Assembly: GCF_010093535.1 (NCBI RefSeq)
Contig: NW_022985162.1
Coordinates: 1,016,165 to 1,080,164 of the forward strand
Direction: 5' to 3'
Source: Lindgomyces ingoldianus
Taxonomy: Eukaryota; Ascomycota; Dothideomycetes; Pleosporales; Lindgomycetaceae
Length of the DNA stretch: 64,000 nucleotides
Every line of letters starts with the position of its first letter. Position 1 is the stretch's first letter. The notes under the pieces were generated by a model. It ran no database searches, was not told the DNA's origin, and worked only from the letters and a program-made list of their open reading frames with translations. Of this stretch, positions 20,688-32,346 are shown piece by piece. The translations under genes were made by a program, and so were the position numbers.

Positions 20688-22586
20688 TTACGAGCCCATG
20701 GCAATGTACCTCCAAACTCTCCGCATGAAAAATGTAAAGCTGAACAGTGGTCGCAATGGGATGAGGATCTTCCAGGTATTCCCGTCGCTTGATTTCTCCA
20801 CTTGAGATTCGACATCCTGGGTGGGCGAGACAACGGCTATGGACGTGTCTTTCTCAGTTGCCTGCTTTGTGCCCTTCCTCTTCAAGCCGAAGTAGCCGCC
20901 ATTCGGACTGGTGACCCATGAACCCTCGAAATTGGAGCCATTTACAGCGAGTTTTGCTACGTCTGCCCTTGCCAAGTACATGAGCTCATCGCCCTCGATC
21001 TTGATAATCGAATTATGCCATGGCGTTGGAATCTGGAACTTGTATGCTGGAACTGGCTCGTGTCGGTTCTCTAAGGAGATGATCGGTCGAACAAGATTCT
21101 TGGGCAACAGACGAATGGCAAATTTCGGTCCTTTGTTAGGATGCCTAGACACTTAGGTCAGCCGGAACCCGTACAACACGTATCAATCGAAACTTACGCA
21201 TGAATAGATAGTCGAACATAGTTCGGCAGCAACAACTCGACCAGGTTAGAATATGCCTGATTCCTCTACAAGAGGTGTTAGCACTCTAGGAACTCAAGGT
21301 AGAGCCTGGATAGTCACCGAAATCATCTCCTGTGCAACCTTCGCTGCTACCTTCTTTCGCTGATTCGTGCTTAACTTCTCCACTGAAGGGACCTTGGCAA
21401 GGTCTTCTAGCATGAAGCGCGTTTGGCCGCGATATAGTTGAAGAGCATGTGGCTCTTGCTCTTCAATGCAGGCTCTGATGAATCTACGATCTGCTCCCGA
21501 GACCCCCAACATGAGCTTTCTGCACAGTTCCGATGGCTTTGTGAGTTCGGTCTTTACAGGATGTGGGATGTCCATGGAGGCGACCCATGACTCTCGGAAT
21601 GAGCTGAACGCATCCTGGTTCGACATAAAAATATCCTTTAAGCCTTTGAACTGGATAAATGGAACTGGACCTTCTTCCACGGGATATTTCTCCTTATATA
21701 TCTCAATTAATTTCGCGTCATATGTATCGACCATCGTATCATCGACACCAACTTTCTTTTCATCAGCGAGGCGCCTGCTTCAAATATAGTTGGACCGTCA
21801 CTTACTACAATCAGAGAACACATGGCCGTCGCTAATAATCCAAAGTGTCGCACCTGGCTGATAGACCTTGCAGATCTCCTGGACGAAGGTTCGAAGCACG
21901 TCAAGAGCGATATGTTCAGCAAGATCCGGAATGGTGCCTCCGACCTTGCTGGGATTCGGGGACTTGCATGGAAACGCCGGCAAGCAAAGAAGAATAGGCA
22001 TATGTCTTTCGACGAAGCCATAAACGCGATTCATGAAGTGTCCACGGCCACCGAAGTCCCATTGGTCATCCTTCGAGATATTTTTCAGCCTTTTCTCGAA
22101 GATATCGGCGACCTGCTCAGATATCCTACGATGTTCGGGAGTCGAGTGTATTGAGAGTTGTTTAAAAGGCTGGAATTGCGTCTCCAAGAGGATGAAGTGC
22201 TCTGCCCATGTACCGAAATCGTCACCAGCAAGTGACTTTGGTCGCGACGTCAACATCCCCAAGACTAGTCCATTAGGGTGTTTGACCTCGGCAACCTGGG
22301 TTATCAGACCTTCGGTCTGTCGCTCTGGGGGAAAGCTAGACCGAATGTCGTTGAGTTCCAGGATATCGGCGCGAATTGGAAGAGTATTGATCTGCCTGCC
22401 CGAAGGAAGCTGTAGCTGCCGCCATGTACTCTGCTTCGAGCAGATCTCTTCCCAGAGCTTTGGCCAGAGATTGGAGAAAGCTTGGGAGTTGCTACCTTCC
22501 GCAGACAGCAGGGTGCCGCTTTCATCTCTCCAATACAAACTGTGGATGGAGTGGTAGGCCGACGTTCCCCTATTCAATGGCGGCAT
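20688..22586 (-). CDS. DIT1: Isocyanide synthase (Dit1/PvcA family)
   Basis: Exons 22586-21806, 21751-21318, 21265-21198 and 21144-20688 join in frame to 579 residues. The joints restore conserved blocks: GHVFSDC-IGVDDTMVDTYD, then QEMIS-RNQAYSNLVELLLPNY, then RLSIHA-HPNKGPKFAIRLLP. With PAFPCKSPNPSKVGGTIPDLAE in the middle, these are signatures of the Dit1/PvcA family, which turns the alpha-amino group of an aromatic amino acid into an isocyanide or N-formyl group using ribulose-5-phosphate. Length is close to yeast Dit1 (about 536). The C-terminus has a hydrophobic segment (WKILIPLRPLFSFTFF) that may tether it to membranes. There is no fused dioxygenase domain. It is divergently transcribed from the CYP56-like P450, as DIT1 and DIT2 are in yeast, so the pair should act in sequence on tyrosine or a related amino acid (inference). 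Confidence 0.93.
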
Positions 22587-23539
22587 TATGAAAGGGGGCT
22601 ATTCTCCGATTCTTGAAAGACAAAAAGAAAGGCTCGGGCGCGACTTGAGGATGAAGCAAACAAAATGTGACCCGGCTCTAGCTAGCTTCATGTAATATGC
22701 TAACCGGACCAGACGAACTGATCACGTTGTTAAGTAAACCCCCCATATCGCAGCATAATATTTTTCACAACGGTTATATCGTGCACGGCATCCTCAGCTT
22801 TCGCAGCATGGCTTGGACTGGGGTACAATGCTGGATTCTGGCGGTCGTACACCTCCCTCTCCTAATCTAGGCCGTCATCTTCTCGTCTCGCCTCCAACTC
22901 CCGGTTTGTGAGGTTCTATTGGCTCTAACATCCCATTAATCGTGGCCCAAGACACCAAGCTGTGCGCTTAAGGAATCTCGATCCTGCAAAGTGGTCAATT
23001 GTGAACTGGGGCGCATCTTGGCGTGCACAGCAACTTTTCTCAGCTAAGAGAAGTATCAGGCGGGCAAGTCAACGCTGCGCATGGCTTGCACATTGGCTCG
23101 CAACACCGAGAGAAATTTGTCTGTGCATTTCAACGATCCTGGGCTAGAGTCTGGGCGACGTTGGGCTTACAAGCTTTTTCAATCTTCCAGTCGTGCAAAC
23201 CTGCATGTCTTGGCCGTTTGACCTTTCGCGTGGCAATTCACTGTGACCACCAACAGTGGACCCCTGACAGTAGGTAACCGATCCCAACAACTACCAGGGA
23301 CCACGTTTGGCGACTGAAATACTAAGCATACCGCAGCAGAGCGATCAAATTAGGAAATCCTCCATAATCCATAGATTACAGTGCAGCGTGCTCTTACCTG
23401 ATTTTGTTTCGTGTTGTCTACAGTCGGCTTCTTTGCGAGTGCGCATGAAGGGAAACGGCGCAAGTATAGCTCTAGCTCTCGCTTTTCTGTCAAGAGGCTT
23501 ACATTTAAGAGAGGAAGATAACAAAATTTGCTTCCAATT
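22587..23539. other. Bidirectional promoter of the DIT1-like/DIT2-like pair
   Basis: A 953-bp spacer between two divergent ATGs, expected to hold shared control sites. No specific motif could be assigned by eye. Confidence 0.6.
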
Positions 23540-25103
23540 ATGGTTTCCTACGCTTCGTTAATTGCGTTGGTTGTAGCAGGCGTGTTATTTGCCCTTTTTT
23601 CTTTCGCTATTTACCTCTTCACCCCACCGCAAAACTTCCCAAAGAATATTCCGACCGTGCCATTCTACCTCACCTTGCTGCCGCTCATCAAAGATGTCGA
23701 CCAAGCAGACCTTTATCGCAAGTACCTAAAGGAGCCGCTCCAGAAATATGGCGCTGTAAAAATCTTTTTCGGTGGACGATGGAACATTCTTCTGCAGAAA
23801 CCTTCATACGTGGCAGAAGTCTTCAAGTACGAAGATATATACGCCAAATCTGGGAACCAGGTCAAGCTTCCACAGAGCATAGTTGCGGAGTACACTGGCG
23901 ATAACATCATCAGCTCTCATGGGGAGAATTGGAGGCTTTTCACTTCCGTTATCAAGCCTGCGCTGCAACATGAACAAGATCCAATTTTCATCTGCCGTAA
24001 TTCTAAGGTGCTGAAGACGATGCTACTTGAAGAGGCAAGCAAGGCGCCTTCTGGCTTCGTTGTGTACGGACTCCTTCAGCGATATGCGCTTGCGAACCTC
24101 TCGGAGACCCTCTTTGGGTTAAGTTTCGAGGTATGCACGCACTCAATATTCTCCTTAGACTACGATGACTTAAACTGCCCAGACGCTGCAAAGACCAGAT
24201 GCCTCATTGCATAGCCTTCAGATGAGAATCAAGCCGACGATCTTCAACCCCATCTTCCTGAACTTTCCTTTTCTGGACCATTATAAGTGGAAAAGTCGAC
24301 AGTTGGGCCGCGAACTTGTCAGGAAATTTCGAAATACACTTCGTACCGATGTCGCTAAGGGACATAACCATGTTTGCGACCATGAGTCTGCCAAATTAGG
24401 CTGCAGGATGTTGGGCGCGCATCGAATGGGTCTTCTATCCGAAAAACAACTCCAAGACAACCTTGTCAGCGTCTTCCTCGCAGGGCATGAAAACCCGCAA
24501 CTAGCTCTAATATCTCTACTATATCTTCTAGGAGAGCATCCCGCGGTGCAAGAGGAGGTCCGCAAAGAAATCAACATTGTGTTTAACAACAACGAGGGGA
24601 AAGAGTCCGAGGCCTCGTACATTGCCATTCACGGCCTACCCATCCTTACTTCGGTCATCTATGAAACGCTCCGTCTGTACCCACCAATATCTCAGCTCCT
24701 CAACCGCCGCACTAGTGTCCCTAATACTCTCGGCAACAATATCTTCATCCCTGCAGGAGTTTATGTTGGATACAATTGCTATGCCACGAATCGTGACACT
24801 TCATTCTGGGGTCCGGATGCGGATGATTTTAAGCCAAGCCGCTGGGGTTCAACTCTAGAGAATATCAAGGAGCTGTACCGGAAAGCCAAGGCCAAAGGGG
24901 CCTTTATCAGCTTCCATGGTGGAAGGAGAGCATGTCTCGGCCAAAGATTTGCAATGCAGGAGCTACGAGTCACAATGGTGGAGATTCTTCGGGGTATGAG
25001 ATGGACGGTGGATGAACGCTGGGATGGCCGCATGACGCCAGTGAGTTGCATCGCATCTTTCCTTGCTCTGCAGTCTAGATTTCTCGTACGGATTATCGAT
25101 TGA
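23540..25103 (+). CDS. DIT2: Cytochrome P450, CYP56/Dit2-like
   Basis: Exons 23540-24130 and 24183-25103 (intron GTATGC..GCCCAG) give 503 residues; the joint reads LFGLSFE-TLQRPDASL. The start is followed by a membrane anchor (SLIALVVAGVLFALFSFAIYL) and a proline-rich hinge. The I helix is AGHENPQ in place of the usual AGxDTT, a substitution typical of CYP56/Dit2-type enzymes. The K helix has YETLRL (ExxR), and the heme loop is FHGGRRACLG with the cysteine thiolate. In yeast, Dit2 couples N-formyl tyrosine into dityrosine; here it may dimerise or oxidise the product of the adjacent isocyanide synthase. Subfamily assignment is from motif recognition and synteny, not from a tree. Confidence 0.92.
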
Positions 25104-28100
25104 TCTCCACTATTTCCAACACTATTCCTTGCTCGAGAGGCGCAACTCTCTTTCAGCCACAACTCTCGACCGGGACAATAGGCCCCTCGCATGTGTTCAG
25201 TGCATGAACACCTTTCTTTTACACTCCTTCATACCTGCCCGCATCCGTACAGTTTTTCTTTCACTCGTGTTATGAACCGTTCGAAGACAAAGCATATGGT
25301 GGCTGCTTACGCTCATACGCACTGTTCCTCAGTTCCTCTTCCACACCACTGCGGCCATTCTCACCTGTTGAAGGATCTGTGGCTAACTACCTCTTTCATT
25401 TAGGCTGGGCCCCTTTACCCGAGAAATCTGCGGATCAAATTTCAGGAATTGAAGACCTAATTAGAAGGCAAGATGCCTCGCATCTCATTCACGCATATGA
25501 CAGGGAACTTGGGCTTACAGACGCTGGAACTGGAGGGATTTAAGTGCATCATGGATTGGATAAAGCGAAACAATGGGCAGCTCGTTACTCCAGCGAAAGG
25601 GGAAGTATTGGTGAGGTATTAGGGCGGTGTAGTTTGCAGGGACTCCTTCTCGACTTTCCCTGCCTTTCTGAAATCGTTGTATTGTTGAATATTCCTTTCT
25701 TATTTGGACTGTCGTTGGGACGAGATTATATTGATTTGAGCATGGAAGTAAATTGGAAGAAATCCCAACTCCGTGGTTGCGCTCTCGCTTGAATATATTA
25801 ATACGACGTGTACGCAAGCTTCTGAAGGTGAACCGAGAAAACATGGTGAACACTATGGCACCCAACACTCTGGGAAACCTACAACAATGACCTAAGCTCA
25901 AAGTCCATGTAAAACCAGAGATCTCCAATTTTAGGCATATCAGACAATGGAACGCTTGGACAAGGTATTCATAAGTTAGGCAATTAAGGTAGGTCCGACG
26001 GCTGTGCCGTGTACTACGCATACCCTGAAAGACCACAGTAGAGAATCTTTGCGGCGCAGAAGTTCAAGGCAAAGAACCTGAAGGACGATAAATTCGAGTG
26101 CAGGGTACCGCATGGTTTGAACCCATGGTGGTTTGAACCCTGTTGCGGATGATGTGCTCAATGGCTGGTATCGTATAGTAGGAGGCTCGTGCGGGTTGTG
26201 TTACCGGTATCAATGTCTGCGCCATAATCTCCTGGGATGAGATGTCTGAATCGGGGGGCTATTATGCGGACGGACGGACATGGGTGAGCCACGTAGAGTG
26301 CTGACTTGGCCGCGGCTTCTCAGCACACAAGAACCTATAGGGTGTGAGTGGTTGGGAAAGAATCTTTTTGTCGGACTGAGGAATTGGCTGAGAAGAAAGT
26401 TTGCCTTGGTAAGCTGATGGGGTGCAGTTCGTGCTCCAAGTGTTGACTGTTCAGTGGGCCTAGTGATCGCTGAACGCGCCTTCGGAGATGCATATTTCTA
26501 AAATGCGAAGCATGGAAGCGGCATGCTCAGGAAAGAGGACGTCCACAAGGATAGATCGAGGGCACGTAGAGTGACTGTTGGTGACTACTCGTATGCGGAA
26601 GCATGATGTAGCAGTCGTGGAAGTGGCCCATGCTGCATGCAAGATATTCTATGCATCACCAACCACATTCGCTCGCAAGGTTTACGAATCCTTCTAGAAA
26701 AAAAGGAATCTGTTGAAACCGAGGCAAATCGCTGAGGTCCGTAATGGCAAGTAATGCGATTGGCTGGACTGCGCGATGGGTATACTGGAGAGAACTATAA
26801 TCGAGGATGACAGAACCTGGTTTACGGGCCTAATACGAGATGCTTCTCGCTGCACAAAGAGACCGTGTTCGATGTGTAATGGGACGTGCGCAGCAACACC
26901 GGTCAGCATTCTCGCGAATCCCGCACCCGCTGTTGCACCTTGGGCCGACCGCAAAGTGGATTCCGTCGCCTTACCCTGAAGAAGGCGAAATATGCAGAAC
27001 AAACAAGGCCTCTTTATTAGGCCTAAGCAAGTCGTGATTAGAGGCATGGAATTGAATGTTGTGTCCCTAGCGAGATCCATGTCTGATAATGACCCAAGTC
27101 CGCAATTTTCATGAATCTACCTCCATTGGAAATCATATAAATGGTTGGAAATGGATTAGCAGCTTGATATAATATCCAGAATGGAGGATCTGATGCAATG
27201 CGTGCGGGCTGCTGAAACGTATAATTACAGTTGTGTGAATGTTGGTTCGAGCTTGAAGCTGTGGGATGGAGTAATTTCTTGGGCACTTGAATAAGGCCTA
27301 TCAAACCAGGACACCTACGAGCAGGCCCTCGTGCCATGGTGTTGAGGCAGGAACTGCACGTTCTCGAAGCTCGGTCAGTGTTGCGCTCACATGCACGGCC
27401 CGTTGTCAAGGAATAGGATGACCTAAGATTGCATTATTTCTTGTTTGCAACCTGAGAAGGTTGAAGAAAAATTGTAAATTGGTTTCAGATGCTAGAGTCC
27501 TTGAGGACTTAACGTTAACCGACTCAGCAATGTGACCCTTCTACCTCTCTTGCATAGCCCCTTGCGGTATTCGCAATAGATCATCACTGACGAGAAGACG
27601 TGAGCATTTTCTTTCGTGAAAGAATGAAATCTCTCGTATTCGCGTATGCCGATGAGGAAGGCTACACGAACTCATGAGTTGGAGTCGTCAACTTCCCTGT
27701 AGGAACGTCTGCACGAAGGACTCGAAGGACATGAAGTCGTGTCAAAGTTTACGTCCGGCCCACGGGCGGGGACAGCGGCCCGCGAAACGGGCCACAGCCG
27801 CCAAAGATGCAAGATGAGGCCAGCGCTACGGCGCCACCAACGGGAAAGAACATCAGCATTCGGTCAGGAATGTCGGTGGAAGTCATCCAGGCAGCCACGT
27901 GCGGGAATCCTGCATGTACACGGGTCAGCCTACGTACGGTGCCCCTTTCATGAGTTGAGAAAGCGGGAAGCGGTGAACCGGTTAAAAAATGGCTGGGATG
28001 TTGGGACCCGAGCAAAGAGTTATGGCTGAGATATGAACTGAGATCTTGGCAGTGCCGCCACGATCAATATTTGCTGGACACAGTCGATGTCAACGTAGCC

Positions 28101-28337
28101 CAATCCTACGCGACTCAGCCATATTGTCCTAGTAATAGTCGGCAGTTAGTTTAGCGTTGAGAGCATAATCTCAGCACCCAGGCAAGAGGGCATTGTGTGT
28201 GTGCGGTATCGGGACCAAACCACACCCGGACATCCAGAGAACCGCTGGTTCCACCCGTCATACATGACCTCTTCGGGACTGCTTCTCAAACTTCTCTAAC
28301 CTGGAGATACCCCCCATCCCTCGTTTCTTTCTCCAAT
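25104..28337. other. Intergenic region within the DIT-like cluster, 3.2 kb
   Basis: The first 500 bases hold coding-like frames that are described separately. The rest has only short ORFs on both strands. A pair of GGTTTGAACCC direct repeats lies near 26112-26139. The stretch near 27740-28010 is locally GC-rich. No complete gene could be supported. Confidence 0.45.
25208..25622 (+). pseudogene. Coding-like remnant or unresolved exons, unknown family
   Basis: From 25208 to a TAA at 25541-25543 one frame stays open for 111 codons without any ATG and looks protein-like (EPFEDKAYGG, PFSPVEGSVANYLFHLGWAPL, IEDLIRRQDASHLIHAYDREL). The next 34 codons, 25521-25622, are open in a different frame (TLELEGFKCIMDWIKRNNG, TPAKGEVLVRY). 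The two overlap across a shift, as a frameshifted relic or the two sides of an unresolved splice would. The family is not recognised. It lies between the P450 and the MFS gene, so it may be a decayed member of the cluster. No start codon was found upstream before the P450 stop at 25103. Confidence 0.4.
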
Positions 28338-29951
28338 ATGAACAACGTCACTACTGAACCTAAAATTGCTACTATCGAAACTGTAATCGTTGCCTCTCAA
28401 GATGATTCACCTCCGCCTTCGCCTCCGCCATATTCAGCCTTTTCACCGGCACGAAGGAGGTTTATTCTGGGTGTCGTTACAACTGCAGGGTTCTTTGGTC
28501 CTCTTTGCGGAGCTGTATACCTTCCTTCCATTGTTCTTTTCCAGGATATCTTTCACACTTCGGCGACGGTGATCAATGCGACGGTGTCGGTTTACATGAC
28601 AATTTTTGCCATATCAGTAAGTTAAGGAAATACAATATGTCCATGGAATGCAAGTTAACAAAGTGCTCTCAGCCTCTCTTTGGTGCAGCAGCATCTGATT
28701 ATGGAGGTCGCAAAACCGTCTACATATTTGGTCTTGGGAGTTTCCTCATTGCAAACATTCTGCTTGCGTCTGTTCCTGCAAACATCGGCGCTCTTTTTGT
28801 ACTGCGAATCTTCCAGGCTTTTGGCTCCTGTATCGTCTTTTCAGTGGGAGCTGGAACTGTAGGTGACATCACCGAGCCAAAGAATCGAGCATCAGCACTC
28901 GCCTGGTTCCTTCTTGGGCCTCAGCTAGGACCGATACTCGGACCTTTGCTTGGTGGTCAATTTGCGGATAAGTCGAGATGGAGGTGGATATTTGGCTTTC
29001 TTGGTAAGTGTTCCACAACGCAGGTTTTGAAGGATGACCGACAGAAATATAGCTTTGGCATGTGGGCCGTTATATCTCTTGATTATTTTCTGCTTACCTG
29101 AGACTTTGAGATCTTTGGTAGGTAACGGCCAGACGCTCGCAAACCAGCCGTGGGTTTCATTTCCTCGGCTCCAACAAAAGCCTATCGAAGACCTTGATGG
29201 GAAGAAATTTCCCAAGCCACCACGCCCGACATTGAAGAAGTTTTTGCAGTTGCTGAAATATCCTCCCCATATGATAGTTTCCATAAATGGGGCACTTCAA
29301 TTCGCAGGACTGTACGCCATATATATCACGTTTCCGACCGTCTGGCAGAAGAACTTTGGCTTCTCTGCAGCTGAGGTCGGATATGCATATCTCTGCCCTG
29401 GAATATCACTCTTCGTTGCCTCGATTTTAATAGGCCGTCTTTCGGACTTAATGCGGGCGAAAGCCGTGAAGAATAGCCCGGATGGAAAGGTTGCTCCAGA
29501 GCGTAGAATCCCCATTCAAATATTCGGGTTTATTATTGCTGCAACCGGAAAGCTCATGTATGGCTGGTTCACTAGGTACCACATACATCCCGTTTCAGGG
29601 TTGTCTGGGGCCGCACTAGGTAAGTTGCAATCACCGTGTCTAGGTTTGAAAAAGCTAACAATAACTAAAGCATCCATCGGCACTGCTGTTATCTTTGTGA
29701 CAAGTACTTCATTCCAGACTGAATGCGATCCTTCGCAAACAGCAAGTCTGGTGGCACTAGGAGGATTGCTACGAAATATCGCAGCTGCAATTGGTGCTGT
29801 TATCATAGAGAAGCTAGTCGAGAAGATGGGTTACGGCTGGTGCATGACTGGGCTCGCTGCTCTTGATATCCTCTGCATCCCTGGAATCGTGCTGATAATG
29901 GTAAGAGGACAAAAGTACCGAGAAAAGTTGAACAAAAAGCTACAAGGATGA
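28338..29951 (+). CDS. MFS drug:H+ antiporter (DHA1 type)
   Basis: Exons 28338-28616, 28673-29003, 29053-29619 and 29671-29951 give 485 residues. The last intron is 51 bp and leaves the frame open, so it was placed by its GTAAGT..ACTAAAG signals. A proline-rich cytosolic N-terminus (PPPSPPPYSAFSPARRR) precedes helix 1. The loop 2-3 motif A reads PLFGAAASDYGGRKTVY, and helix 5 carries the antiporter motif C, LGPQLGPILGPLLGG. The large central loop sits between helices 6 and 7. The DHA1 group includes yeast Dtr1, which exports dityrosine precursors, so export of the isocyanide- or dityrosine-type product is a reasonable guess given the neighbours. The separation from the P450 (3.2 kb) weakens this. 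Confidence 0.88.
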
Positions 29952-30281
29952 TGTGAGGCCTATAGAGGAGCGCCAAGTTCACGAGGAACTCAGTTTGATT
30001 GCTATTGGAGTGTATCCAAGGGCCCATACACCCAAAATCGTAAGCTAGTATTATATAATCAAAGTAGGAAGTTAGTCCTAGTGTAGATCGCTCTAAAAAC
30101 AGCCAAGTTGACAATTCAGTCATACAGTAGCATTGGGTCGAATCTGAGTTCCGAATATCGTTCGGCATAATCAACTGGAAGGGTCTATAATATGGAAATT
30201 ATTAATCATTTGGACTTAGAGCTAAAGATGTGATATGGGGATTTTGATGCTGTGGTGAAAGACCTTGCTGTGGTCTCCAAC

Positions 30282-30936
30282 CAGGGCTTCCAACGAGGCG
30301 TAGTACTGTACGATTGGGCGATTTTGAGGCCTGTACGGGTGAGATTTTGTGTACGTTCGTACGATAGGGAGGAGGAGAGGTAGGTGTACGTATCGTAACT
30401 GTTACGGCTCACGTGATCTGTACGAGTAGTAAGATTCGATTAAAGTACGCCGTACTCTAGTCAAAACAGCTAAGACTATAGGTCCCTAGAGACGCAAGAT
30501 TAAGGTCTAATTAACTATAAAATAACTAGTTCTCCCTAGTAACAAGAGCAGATAGGACTAGATGAGGCCTGTAAGGCGGCAAGAGGCGTAGTGTGAGGGG
30601 GCGTGGTGTGAGGGGTATTGATCAGGAAACACAAGTCACAGAGAGGGAATGCAGGATAGGGGGTAACGAGAGTAAACCTTAGGGTTGGAGGCAGAGGTAC
30701 GGAGGCCTAGGAGCCTATATACCCCGTGCCAATCCTAGGGTACTGAGGGGTTGGATAGCTGTAACATAACTGTGTATACAAACTTCCCAAAAGGGTAATA
30801 CGATCCGTACTACGTACCGTACCTAGGGCATCATTAAACGTACGGTACGGCTCACGAACTCGGTACGTTCGTACTGAACACGTGACCGTTACGGTTCACT
30901 TTGTACGGACCGTAGTACGGCCCGTTGGAAGCCCTG
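30282..30936 (+). mobile_element. hAT-type MITE, copy 2 (655 bp)
   Basis: Same ends as copy 1 (CAGGGCTTCCAACG and its inverted form). It is flanked by a perfect 8-bp duplication, TCTCCAAC, at 30274-30281 and 30937-30944. The outer 308 bases (30282-30589) and 134 bases (30803-30936) align without gaps to copy 1 and differ by about seven substitutions, mostly transitions. The central 213 bases (30590-30802) are unrelated to the 51-base centre of copy 1 and start with a short tandem duplication around GTGTGAGGGG. It inserted 330 bases past the MFS stop codon and breaks no recognised gene. Confidence 0.92.
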
Positions 30937-30944
30937 TCTCCAAC

Positions 30945-31414
30945 AACGGGGTACCTCGGTGAAACTACACTTACACGCCCAGTTCATCTAGGCAACTCTA
31001 ACTCTCCGAGGCTGGGAAGGTTCGATATCCTCGAAGTTGCACTTCGAAATTCCTCACCATTGTAAATTTGGACCTGGGCTTTAATTTAAAACAAGAATTA
31101 GTGCCCTCTTACCAAGTCTTTTTATGTATCAAGACCGTCGAAAGGTCAAACTTTCACTTGGAGGTTCCACAGTGGATATCATCCCGCCGTAGAAGCCTTT
31201 TCTATGTTTTGTAAGGGTTGTACTAAGCTTTTGCAGAGCAAGGAAGAACAGACAGAAAACCTACATAGCATGTTACTTTCCAATGGGCATCCTTCGACAC
31301 CTAGGAGGCCAGTTACAGTAGAAATTTAGCGACTGTAACTCTAAGAGAATATCTAACAACGAAAAAAAATATCCACACAGATGGTAAACATTGGCACCGA
31401 AGCTTAAAACAAAT
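30945..31414. other. Intergenic sequence after the element
   Basis: AT-rich sequence with no recognised gene or repeat. Confidence 0.45.
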
Positions 31415-31837
31415 CTAGATCAGTCTCAACAAGATACAAAGTCCTCTTCCACTAGATCTCGACTCTTTAAACGCCATATAGCCCTCAAAACTGGAAATTT
31501 TGCCAAGAGTAGTGGTACCAACAAGCAGGAAGTCCTCTCGCATTAGGTCTTTTCGAAGAAATTCTAGAGTACCTATATCAGGGGCAAGTATAACTGCGTC
31601 ACCTTTCTCTGCATGACCATTTATAGTCCCTCCATTCTCATTCTAGGTTTTTAGGTCGCAAGAACTCCTAATTACGGACGTGGTCACATATACATGAGGT
31701 TCCCGGTGTAGGTCTTCTTTGTTGTGGTGCTCCAACATACTAGTTTCATTAGCTTCAGGAACTGCTGATTGGTTATATCTAGAATACTTAGAAGTGCCAA
31801 AAAGCAAGGGATGTGCTCCCGCTTGTGAAATGGGACA
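31415..31837 (-). pseudogene. Relic exon of unknown family with one internal stop
   Basis: On the minus strand 141 codons from TGT at 31837 to TAG at 31415-31417 are open except for one TAG at 31643-31645. The residues look protein-like (AHPLLFGTSKYSRYNQ, HVYVTTSVIRSSCDLKT, then after the stop GHAEKGDAVILAPDIGTLEF and GTTTLGKISSFEGYMAF). The frame is preceded by TTTAG, which would serve as an intron acceptor. The family is not recognised. The next upstream ORF (32255-32010, minus) may be another piece of the same decayed gene. It lies in a gene-poor stretch between the MITE and the NB-ARC gene. Confidence 0.4.
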
Positions 31838-32346
31838 CTAAATTCTCTTTAAATATATGAAAATAGTTACTAATCGTTTGGCTCAGCACTAAGAGTGGCC
31901 TAATATGCAAAAATATTCACCAATTATGTTAGAGTGAGGGTATTTTAGGCCGATACCTAGATCATGTCAAACAAGTAGAACGCTGAATACATCTTATTTG
32001 TTCGCAATGTTAGATGATAGGTGACTTTCTTGAAATAATCGTCTCTCGCAACACCCCTGACAGCAAATTATCCTCCCCGCCATAGAACAGTGTCACCTTG
32101 TGTACAGAGAAGCAAATATCTGGCTTTATAAGATTTGGCCTCCTGAAATCTCTTCCTACAATTGAAGTAAGAGGTGGTCTCACAGGGATTGCGGGATCTA
32201 GGACCCAAGAATGAAGGCACTTATTCGGCGGCGATACCCTAGGTACGTGGTGCAAAAGCTCCAGTGAAGGAAACTCGTTTGGACACGGTGATGCACTGCC
32301 AGCATATGCTTTCAGCGTTTTTCATCATTAGTAATACTACAAAATC
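31838..32346. other. Intergenic sequence with possible relic ORF
   Basis: Contains an 81-codon minus-strand ORF at 32010-32255 without a recognised domain, possibly part of the relic downstream. Otherwise nothing is seen. Confidence 0.35.

Noticed and set aside
26104..26142. Two GGTTTGAACCC repeats resembling a tRNA B box
   Set aside because: No A box at the right distance and no cloverleaf could be drawn from the surrounding bases.
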